From NCBI RefSeq assembly GCF_030272615.1, contig NC_081415.1, forward strand, positions 103,592,796 through 103,656,795: 64,000 nt of DNA, given 5' to 3'. Made by a program: the position numbers and the translations under genes. Origin of the DNA: Cryptomeria japonica (lineage: Eukaryota; Streptophyta; Pinopsida; Cupressales; Cupressaceae). The notes under the pieces are model-generated. The model was not told the DNA's origin, did no database searches, and was given only the letters and a program-made list of their open reading frames with translations. This document shows positions 54,787 through 64,000 of this stretch, one piece after another (the stretch's first letter is position 1; each line of letters opens with the position of its first letter).

Positions 54787-57051
54787 CTAGGTGTACTTGA
54801 AAATATTTGGATAAGCACCCTTCAAAAACTCCAAATAAGTATCCCAGTCGGACTTTAAAGTTCCCAAAATTGATACAAACTCATTCAGAATGTAAACATG
54901 CAATTCTTCTTCTGTTAGGGTTGTCGGTGTGGGCATATTCATCTCATCCATACATTCCATCTTATGAAGTAACAAAGTATTAAGTCGGGGACTTACCAAA
55001 CCTCTCAATTCTCTGGCCTGCCAGATTAACTTATCATTTTCCTTCTCAAGGGCTGAAATTTCAGACTCTAAAAGCAAAATTTGACCATTAGCAGTGTTGG
55101 TCAATGATTCAGTACCATCAAAAGTGACTACAAGTTGTTCCAACTTGTCCTTATCCGCCTTAACTTTATTATCCAAGTCTGTTGTTAGTTTGGCTATGTT
55201 AGTGAAAGACCGGTATATGAGACTACATTGATGAAGAGCTTCATCAATCCTTGTCATCTCTTCTGTGAGCTTAGCTTTGTCGGATGTGATCATATTATCA
55301 CAGGTGACCTTCCTAGTTGCATTATACCTTTCCACCAACTATCGGTTTGACACTTGTTGAATAGTTTTATACTCTTTTGCAATGTGCTCAGTCAAACCTT
55401 TCAACTTACCAGATGGACTTGCAACCTTATCTAGCTTGCATTTTGGTGAAAGCTGCTGCAAAATTGGATTAGCCTGCTCAATAATCCGCTTATCCTTTGA
55501 TCCTTCTTTCCTCAATTTCCAAGTTGCAACAAACATCAATTCAAAACTGCTTAGCTGCTCAATATTTTTATTCTCAAAACCACCAAAATCTTCTTAACTA
55601 GATGAGTCAAGTGCCAACAATGACGGATCAACAACCGGTGAAGGTGTCAGTACCCTGACTTTAGTCTATTCAACCTGACCTTTCTCCTCTGCCTTCTTTT
55701 CAACTGCATCCTTTACCTTCTCCTTAGCACCAGTGGCTTCGCCACTTGGTGCAGTTATTTCTGCTGCCTCTACCTCATGAACTTCAATTGTATCAACATC
55801 AATTACCAGAAGTAAATTGTCTATTGGTTTATTGATCTCAACATCATGCACATGTGCTACTTCCAGAGGAATGTCCTCAGTTTTTTTTGTTCCAAAACCG
55901 GTGGATCTCCACCCAGTATACCTTTACCCTTACCATCAACCAGGACATCTATAAGCATCTTGGTATAAAGGTCCAAGATATGTGCATCAACCTCATAGCC
56001 CATTTCAGTAACCCAGATAGTTTTAGGTTGCACTGCCTTCATTAAGGTTTCATCCTTCTTGACCATGAAGCATATGTCGGTAGAATATTTATCAACTATA
56101 TGCTTAGGTATCCTTTCCCTCTTCTTCATTTCTTTCTGAAATGCTTTGAAATAACCCCACATAATGGAGCCTCTGTTCGGTCCCAAATTCCTCAAGAAAT
56201 CCTTAATTTTTTTTTCCTACCGGTATATCAAAGGCCCATTGCCTCTTATTGGATCCTGGTATCTCATTTAAAAATAAAAGCATTAAACACACAATGAGAT
56301 TTCCATACCAGAATGTACCTTTCTATTCTCACTTAATCTTTCCCAATTCAAAATCAATTCATCATACATCCACTGACATAGATCATATTTCACATTTTCC
56401 TTGACTATCTTGTGTGCACAGAAGATAAAAGAACTAGAAACAGAGTTCAATCAATTGGATTTAGTTACCTTGTATCTGATTACCATGCTTGCAAATCAAA
56501 CATCTTTATCCCTGATGGTGCCAATCTGCATCGATTGGTTGTCAAAGGTGGCACCGATTAGCTTGTTCACTTCATTGTTCGGAATGTTCCTCTTACCAGG
56601 TGTCTGTCTGACCTAGGGTAAACCAGTGATAGCACGAATTGCTCCTTGATGATTTTGTAGGGTCGATCAAGCCACATGAACTCACCATGGACTTAGCTCA
56701 GCATGTACCGAATCATCTCATCCTCGAACTCGAGCATCTCCAAAATATCGATGAAATCCCGATCCTTCAGAATTTGAAATTCCGGTTTGATCAATCCATC
56801 CTTGTTCAACAAAGTGGATAAGTACATTGATTTAATCTTCGATGATCCCAAATCCTCTCGAGTATAGTGAATATAGGCTCTCACAACCTCCACATAGAGA
56901 ACTCCATCAGGAACCCTAGAAAATGTGTCGATTAAGTCATCAACCTTTGCAATTTAAGGCATTGCTTGAATTCCAGACATGGACGATCCTTAATATCCAC
57001 CACAAAAGGGGTAGCCACATCTGACGGAGCGGGAGAAGATCCCGAAGCCAT
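54787..57051 (-). pseudogene. Unrecognised accessory ORF, element F copy
   Basis: ATG at about 57051 (MASGSSPAPSDVATPF). It needs frame changes and has many stops. Recognisable pieces: N-terminal module VRAYIHYTREDLGSSKIKS to VHGEFMWLDRPYKIIKEQF; YDLCQWMYDELILNW; KRERIPKHIVDKYSTDICFM, MGYEVDAHILDLYTKMLID, then an abrupt jump to DGKGKGILGG; an Ala/Glu/Lys linker (EITAPSGEATGAKEKVKDAV); and a coiled coil ending RGLVSPRLNTLLLHKMECMD and SDWDTYLEFLKGAYPNIFKY. It aligns with G over its length, and with E over the N-terminal half. Relative to G a middle segment is deleted. Confidence 0.78.
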
Positions 57052-57536
57052 CACAATTTGAGAAAAGTAGTGTAAAAACAGAGAAAATACCTCTCAACCT
57101 AAGCTAATGAAAACCTTTGAAAATCTACTTAAAAATTACTGGAAATCGCTGGAAAATGCTCTGAATTGCTTTGATCGCCTTAAATTCGCTCTGCTTTGCT
57201 CTGAGTGTTGTGTGATCAGAAATGAAGCAACTTTTCCTATTTAATCTGCGAAACCTTAATTTCTTATTGACATTAATGCATGTCGGCATATCATACCAGA
57301 TTCAAAATACATTATCTGAGTGTCTGTTATCCTCCAAACTGACTTCACCAAGATCTAAAAAATGATTTCAGACTATTATGGGGGGTAATGCAAAATTTCC
57401 CATTAATTTACCTCCCCCTAAGGCTAATGTCTTAGTTACCAGATGGGTTTCTTGTCGGTGCAGGAACATTTTGCTCTGTTGGTTGAGTAATCAGGGAATT
57501 TGCCTCTCCCGATTGATCTTCGGATTTCCTAACCCA
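57052..57536. other. Spacer between Gag and accessory ORF, element F
   Basis: No pol sequence. The ORF-proximal 200 bp hold the CTCTGCTTTGCTCTGA word (57190-57207) shared with the equivalent place in element E. Confidence 0.6.
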
Positions 57537-58440
57537 CTATTTAGCATGAACTTGTTGGATTTCATTAAACTTTTGCTTTGCCTTCTCATTGGATGTGTCA
57601 TTCCCTTCTGGTGTATTCTCGCTTCTGCAATATTTAGCAATGTGTCCTATTTTGTTGCATGCATAACAAGTAACATTGTTCTTATGATTTGCCTTGTTGA
57701 GTCCTTGACCATTTCTTGACCTACATTGACTAGCCATATGTCCAAACTTTCCACATGCATGACATCTCACATTTATTCTACAATCTTATGTCCTATGACC
57801 ATACTTTTTACAATTTGAATATTGACTGGGAACTGCAGTATTATTCTAATTTGCTCTATTCCTATATTGACTTGCTCTATGACCAAACTTATTACAAACA
57901 AAGCATCTACCATTAAATTTATGTGCATTGGGTTGCCTTATCGATGATCTCCGATTCCAGTTGTCTGGTGGATTCCCCTTATTTGTAGTACCGGAGATTT
58001 GTCCATGCTCAGATCCAAGACCTCTAGTGTCTCTAGTGTCTCTTTGATCCTTCAATAATTCATCAAGATTTGCAAAACTGACCCTAAACTTTTCTTTGTA
58101 TTCATTTGAAGCATCTAGATCACTTCTTAGGATTGTCATCATTCTTTCCAACTCTTGCTCATTGTTCTGTGATTGCACCAATTTAGTTCTCAACACATCA
58201 TTTTCATGCACCAACCTAACGCATTCCTCAAATCTATCTTTCAGAGATATAGCAATATTTTCTTCATTCTTCTTCTGGTCTTCAATCTCCTTGGACATCT
58301 TCATGGTCATGGCTTGCATTTCATTCTTCATGACATTATTCTCCCGACTTATCTTCTGACATAATTCCTTAAGGGCATTCTTCTCTTCATCATCTAAACT
58401 TTATAAGAGGTCCTTCCTTTTAGCTTGAGGGATGATAACC
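57537..58440 (-). pseudogene. Gag C-terminal part of element F with four zinc knuckles
   Basis: A coiled coil (KNALKELCQKISRENNVMKN, then EIEDQKKNEENIAISLKDRF) precedes CFVCNKFGHRASQY (last Cys changed to Tyr), a second knuckle around NCKKYGH that lacks its first Cys and has a stop before the last, then CHACGKFGHMASQC and CYACNKIGHIAKYC, both intact. It ends IQQVHAK at 57537. The same four-knuckle arrangement occurs in element E. The N-terminal Gag region up to the primer site is too decayed to read. Confidence 0.85.
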
Positions 58441-58621
58441 TCTCTTGCAGGATAAGGATGAATTGTTTTGCAGAATTCAATTCATCTTACAGCTTCAAGT
58501 TCTTCAACCTTTCAACATCATAGTCTTCAAGTGCTACTTCAAGTTCCTTATGTAAACTCATCTCCATGGATTCTAGATTCAGGATCTTCCTCAAGCTGTT
58601 AGACTTATTCCAAGGCACCAA

Positions 58622-58633
58622 GATCTGATATCA
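58622..58633 (-). promoter_or_regulatory. Primer binding site, element F
   Basis: The minus strand reads TGATATCAGATC, two bases after the LTR, matching the usual initiator-Met tRNA site TGGTATCAGAGC at ten of twelve positions. This site is typical of copia elements. Confidence 0.8.
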
Positions 58634-58635
58634 AT

Positions 58636-59555
58636 TGTTGGAATACAAGAACATTTAGAAGGGGGGGGTGAATCAGTGTTCTGCCAGTTATAATATTTTT
58701 ATCCTTACTAACAAATCCACTTATTAACCAATATGCATAAAAGAAAGTAACAACAAGTATTATTAATGCAACCACATGAATCAACACCATAACACATAGA
58801 TTTATATGTGGAAAACCTCAAAGAGGAAAAACCACGGTTGGATTGGTGACCCACAATATCTATCCACTAGCCAACTGAATAAATATTATAAGAGGGGCCT
58901 GCACATGCTGAAGGCACACTACCTAGAGCACACTTCTCATCCCAAAAAGGGGCATCACTGACTATAGATCCAAAGTACTATATTACAAACAAAAACTAAA
59001 CTCAGAATGTGCATATGCTATGCTGGATGAGTTCTGGTTTAAGCACTATCTGTATCGGTTTATACTGTAACCTCCCTTACTGGTAACTTAGATTGCTTCC
59101 CAAATCTCTAGACAAATAATCAAGACCAATTATAGATCTTTATATTTGCATTATATCGATCAAGATATCGCTCACATAACATCACATAACCTATCACATC
59201 TTTGATCTTTTATATCTCCAAAATTACCTAACCCAGACTGACTTATATACTCATTTACATGAATAAACACAAATGCCTTATGGCGGCTTACAATCATATT
59301 TCAAAAGATAAGACACTTGTAAGTCCAAACAAAATATAAACATGAAACAATATGATCATTTATGCTTCCATGCTTGTCAAATCAATCTCCTATGTTAGCC
59401 TTAGAATACCGGTTCCAAGTTTGTCGGTTACATGCTTGTTGTTTCCCTAAATGTCGATGAAGTGAATGTTGGTTAGCTTGATTGCTAGATCTCCCATGAA
59501 GTGTGTTTCCATGAGTGACAACACCTATAACCTAGATGAGTGTCAATTACCAACA
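58636..59555 (-). repeat. 5' LTR of element F
   Basis: Minus-strand start TGTTGGTAATTGACACTC at 59555, end GTATTCCAACA at 58636. TATA-like TATATAA on the minus strand at 59243-59249. Confidence 0.92.
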
Positions 59556-59560
59556 ATAAC
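59556..59560. repeat. Target-site duplication of element F, right
   Basis: ATAAC, matching 53607-53611. Confidence 0.9.
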
Positions 59561-60700
59561 ATGAGATGACAGAGATCTCATAAGGGTACAAAAAGGAACA
59601 CATCCAAAAGATATGTTGAGCAAAAAGAAAAAGTGACAAGATCACATCCTGAGCCATGTTATTCCTAGTGCACCATGATATAAAGGATCATGGAGACCAA
59701 GAGGAAATAGGACCCGAGGAGCTTAAAAAGATAAATAAAGATCAACTAGAATCAAAACCAACACAAGGGCCTCAAATATCTTTTTCCAACAAGATGATTG
59801 ATTGGACAAGGATTTGCTGATGTTTGACTTGAGGAAGGATATATCCTATGTAGACATATGACAGGTGTTGGTGAAAAGGATACATCTCATAAAAACACCA
59901 GGCTAAAAGATTGATGATGGGACGAAAAAATCTGTTTGATACGATCATGATGACAAAGATGCTCAAAGATGATTGTTAAAGAACCAACTGCTAGGATATG
60001 ATCTCGAAGGACAGGATTGACGGACACCTATGTACAACAAAACCTATATACAAGATGTACAAGAGATATGCATGATGGAAGAAGACCCAGGGACCAACAT
60101 GATGTTTCCCTAGGCAAGATGAAAATACATGAGAGATTTATGATGAATGGGGTGTTGTTGATGTAGGAACGATATATCCCGAAACAACACAAGGATTGGG
60201 AAGGATGCATCCTGATGATGACGATTGGATTTTGATCAAGGCTGAGAACAAGACCATGGATGTGAATGGATGATTGACCTTGGATAGAAAAAGGATATGG
60301 ACAATATTTGCATTTGATGGTTGATTGCAAGGACCAAACAAATTGATTGGAAGGTGGGTACCATAGGATACCACACAGAGAAAAGGTTAATGCGATGAAT
60401 ATGCAGATGCGTTGATTGGATGGATGGCATTGGACAAGGGATGCAAGAGGTGGTAAAGTAATATGAGAGGAGAGATGAAAGGATGAAGGATATGATGAAA
60501 AGAATTTGGAGATGGAAGCATTGTGGATGTGGCTAGGAGATGAAAAGATGAGGGACGACGGGATGGAGCAATGGGGATCAAAGGAGGAACAAGTTACAGA
60601 TGAAGCGATGGAGGAACTAAGAGATAAGGATTGGTAAATGGATCAAGTTATGGATGAAGAGATGGAGGAACTAGGAGATAAGGATTGGTAGATGGTGTTG
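59561..60700 (-). mobile_element. Probable continuation of element J internal region
   Basis: It is contiguous with 52683-53606 once element F is removed, and has the same purine-rich plus strand (GATGA, GGA words). No coding motif on either strand. It contains a tandem repeat at 60585-60693. Confidence 0.45.
60585..60693. repeat. Two-unit tandem repeat of about 52 bp
   Basis: AGATGGAGGAACTAGGAGAT and AAGGATTGGTA blocks occur twice in a row with few changes (60600-60640 and 60653-60693). Confidence 0.8.
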
Positions 60701-63700
60701 GTCCTCACAAATGGAATGGCAACTAGCTAATAAAACACAATTCAAAGATTGGATATCTTTGAATAGCTATATTTTCTATAACAAAGTCTCATTTACTTAT
60801 CAACCAGGGATGTAAACTTGAAATGGGTCAGCACTGTATGTGCACCAAGTTCATATCACAACCATTCTATATTACTGCAGAAAAGGAAATTCTTTGAAGT
60901 AAACATGCAAAATCTTAATCAACTAATACTTAATCTAAATTCACAACTAGAAATCACTCAAACAACAACTGCTAAATGATAATGTTCTGGCAAAAGAGTA
61001 GGCACTACTTTGCCGCTGTGGCTGCAGGAACAGACATGGGAACTATTTCCAGTGATTGCAGGAACAAACAATTACCGAAACAACTACTTATTGAAAAATG
61101 GAAACTAACTAGAAAACATGAAGGATTACTCACCAAGTGGGCCCCCTTGAGTGAGCATATCTAGAACTTTCAGATTATAATTGTTAAGCTCTTAAAATCA
61201 CATTGATCTCTTTATTCCATCTTGACTGTGAAAATACATAAATATCATAAAACTGAGTATTACAATATTATGGTTGCTCTTCTCTATATCCCCTGAGAGG
61301 AGAGAGAGACCTCTTTATTTAAATGGAAACTTATAACAAATTCCTAACTGATCAACCACATTCCTATGAAATAGGTGAACAAGATTTATTAAACAAAAGA
61401 AGAAGAAGTCAGTGCAGGAAAACAGAACAACATATGTCCTGCAGCTGAGAAAATATAGCATGACTAACTTCCTACATCTAAGCTCCACTAACAACAGTTA
61501 TAAATATCCAAGTGGCTTCGATCTCCCTTAATACTACTTTTCTTTGACTGGGTCTACATTGTGGCTACATACTTGGTGCTTCTTTAAACCACCACTTAGT
61601 CTTTCCTTCTCGTTTGCCGACCCTGGATCATGATGTTAACGTGCACAACAAACATGTGTATATACTAATGCTAACATGATATAGTTTAAACCATACTTAA
61701 GATTGATTTTAGATATTTTCATAGATAAATCATTTAAAAACCATTACATGACAACCTTAAGTATAAGTCAAATCAGTTTCAAAAACACTTAAAAGGTATC
61801 AACTAGGAGAGTATCCTTATCCAAATATCATCTAATCACAAGACCTAGGCAGGAATATTATAGCAAAAATCTATCAAAATAGATCAATTATTTAGGCTCA
61901 TCATCTCCCCCTAACCTAACTTCTTGTTGATCCTCGAGCAATAGGAAAATTTTGAATTCTGGCATTGATTCTGAAATTGCTAGGAGTAACCTACCCAAAA
62001 CCTCCTGCAGACTCGAGTAAAATCCTTTCATTTTCTCCAATCTCATCCATTTAGTAAGTTTTGCTGCTTCATTGTATGGTGGATCATTATCCTTGCATCC
62101 CATCAGTGGCCATAAGAGGATTGGAGGCTGAAAACAGAGAGGCAACCAATGTCTTCCCTCTGTTATTCCCAAGTGCATATTTTTGGGTGCTCTCTTTAGT
62201 GTTGCATGGTAGTTTTGTAAGGAGTGTGCCTCAGATTACTTCAACTCATCTAGCAGGCTATTCCAACGTTGGACCAAATGTCCTATTGCTATTTATCCTT
62301 CCCTTGTATCCATTTGTTCATATTCTTTGTACACCTTCTCTCTTAAGGGTAGAATATCTTTTGCATAATCTGGCTAATATACAATCTTTTGCTAGAAAAA
62401 ATAAAGTCTTCTAGGCTCTCTTGATTTAGCCTTTAATGGTAGTGAAAGGTCAAGTTCTTCCTTTCTATGTACCTGAAACTACTCTCCTCTTGCTATTTTG
62501 TTCTGCATCCATGACATGAGAGCTCTCAATCAGATATCTCCAATGTAGAGGAGAGGGTTCCAATCGACATCATCTGGAACAACATAGTTATGTAAATAAA
62601 ATTCATAGAGTAGATTCTTAATGGCTATATGATGGGATGGGGTATGGGATAGACTAGCCTAGTCTATGCTCTTGGATCCTTTCTTTGGATCACTTGGTGT
62701 TCTCTATACACCCTAGGATCTCTAGGTCTTCCTTTGCTTGAGGAATCCCCTGACCTTGCCCAATCCACCCACCAATGAGTTGCAATACTGCTCCAAAGGT
62801 CTCACCTACTCATGAGACTCAAGTTCCCCTACTATGGCTAATAAGGGCTAATCTTGTTCTACACCTTCCAAGGTCTTAGCAAGGTTGTTTTTGGTCTTTT
62901 CCAAGGTTTTTCCACCCATTCATGAGCCCCCAAGAGGTTTCAAGATTCTAACCCCTTACCGATTTCACCATTTTGTGTTTTTCCTACAAAATAGGGCTAC
63001 AAGGATTAGGACCAATTAGGCCTCCTAACCGGTCTTCTAGGGATCCCTCTCATAAATGATGCATAATCAACCCAATCTTCCAAAAAGGACTGCCATTCAT
63101 TTGGAAAAGACTCAAGGATTTTCTAGGTTTTAGGCCCCCAAGTGTCTGTACTCTATCCTTGATGGATTTTAAGGTTTTTAAGGGTTTTGTGAGGGTTTTT
63201 AGGGTCTGCCTGGGTCACAGTGAGTGTTTTGTGTTTTAGCCACCTTGTCTATATTGGTGGAGGCTCCTCCTTCACACCAATGATGATTCACTCACTCCTC
63301 TGCACTTCCTCCAAAGGATGCACTTCCCACTATACAACCTTTCTCTCCATGACCTCTACACCAACAACCATTCCTAACCGGGCACTATCTAGTCTCACCT
63401 AGGAATGGGTATTTGCTTGGCCTCCTTGCATTTCCAAAGGCCCTGATTGCTTGGGACTATGGTACAAGGTCTCCACATCCATTCCTTATGGTTTCATGGT
63501 GGTTCCACAATGGGGAATGGAGCCAAGACTTCATTTACTCAAACCGGTCCAAAACTAGACAGTAAAACTGCAATTCACAAACTATTTACAAACATACTCT
63601 ACCAGTAAAGAAAAAGACAATCCACTCACTCAAAATGAAGATATATACATCCAAGAAGACTTTCCACATAGGTTTGATCACAAATCAATCCATTAGTTTT

Positions 63701-64000
63701 CTCGGTAACTTCATTCAAATAGACTGGTAACTCAAAAACAGTCACAGTCAGTACAGTTTGCTTGAGCCATACAATCTCTGACAAACCAACCCTTTAACTT
63801 AGGGTTTAAAACATCTTATACTACCCATACCTCAGTCGGTGTGCCACATTTAGGGTTGTCCATGCCAACCTAACGATTATGACAACATGGTGGAAAAGTT
63901 GCTTGACAACATTTAAAAGTTGTCATGCAACTTTTGAGCAACTTTCCCAATGTTGCTCTTCATGACTCCTAGACCCACAATGGGCCAACCTAAGAACACC
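60701..64000. other. Unassigned region, possible further LTR element
   Basis: The minus strand at 61888-62178 has a 96-codon frame ending EVRLGGDDEPK; its DNA there reads TTAGGGGGAGATGATG, like a copia polypurine tract, so 60701-61887 might be an LTR in reverse. I could not confirm a second copy or ends. 62400-63850 has C/T-rich noncoding sequence with no motif. Confidence 0.3.
63894..63935. repeat. Hairpin with 17 bp arms
   Basis: AAAAGTTGCTTGACAAC and GTTGTCATGCAACTTTT are inverted repeats with one mismatch around an eight-base loop. GAGCAACTTT, a partial further copy of the arm, follows at 63935-63944. Confidence 0.8.

Larger units (their letters stand above)
53612..59555 (-). mobile_element. 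Element F: complete sirevirus-like LTR element without pol
   Basis: Two 920 bp LTRs (53612-54531, 58636-59555), a perfect ATAAC target-site duplication, an initiator-Met-tRNA-like primer site and polypurine tracts define a 5944 bp element. The 4.1 kb internal part has a zinc-knuckle Gag tail followed by the accessory ORF also seen in E and G. There is no protease, integrase, RT or RNase H. It sits in element J's 3' region. Confidence 0.93.

Overview
This window is plant nuclear DNA made almost entirely of retrotransposons. It holds Ty3/gypsy elements of the Tat group, Ty1/copia elements with sirevirus-like traits, a plant LINE with RNase H, and several LTR elements that carry gag but no pol. 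I found no rRNA, tRNA, CRISPR array, bacterial operon or convincing host gene. The density, nesting and decay of the elements fit intergenic DNA of a large-genome seed plant. A conifer or other gymnosperm would fit well, but the species cannot be fixed from this sequence.

Layout, left to right. (A) 1 to about 7700, plus strand: the 3' half of a Tat-type gypsy element (RT, RNase H, second RNase H, integrase), then a long 3' region with an antisense plant-mobile-domain gene, two tandem arrays, a polypurine tract and the 3' LTR. (B) about 7735-9811, minus strand: a second Tat pol remnant, cut by (C) 9812-15105, plus strand: a 5' LTR, primer site, 3 kb leader with about 26 copies of a TAGCGCAT word, and a truncated gag. 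(D) 15106-22948, minus strand: an element with both LTRs, primer site and polypurine tract that encodes only gag plus a protease-like domain, with one in-frame stop. (G) 22949-26955, plus strand: the 3' part of a sirevirus-like element. (H) 28553-35193, minus strand: an element with 2.2 kb LTRs and gag only. (LINE) 35310-49887, minus strand: ORF1, endonuclease, RT, RNase H and an unexpected third ORF, split by (E) 39321-46756, a sirevirus-like element without pol. (J) 51786-52682 plus flanks, minus strand: an LTR and 3' internal region holding (F) 53612-59555, another sirevirus-like element without pol, with a perfect target-site duplication. 60700-64000 is mostly unassigned.

The most interesting signal is shared by E, F and G. 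Each has, between the gag position and the 3' LTR, a large ORF that I do not recognise. In E it runs about 1128 codons in one frame. It has an N-terminal module with a VHxxFMWL-like motif, a helical domain, a KYxxDICFxV motif, basic nuclear-signal-like stretches, an acidic linker and a C-terminal coiled coil. E and F have no recognisable protease, integrase or RT, but both keep a Gag tail with about four CCHC zinc knuckles. The LINE carries a third ORF of about 533 codons with a similar plan (N-terminal module ending in a TGMP-type motif, helical domain, acidic linker, coiled coil). A related accessory protein may therefore travel with both LTR and non-LTR retrotransposons. Four separate pol-less families (D, E, F, H) in 64 kb suggest that trans-mobilised elements are a major part of this genome.

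All boundaries were read by eye from terminal TG...CA, primer sites, polypurine tracts and repeat pairs. All homology calls come from motif recognition, not from database searches.
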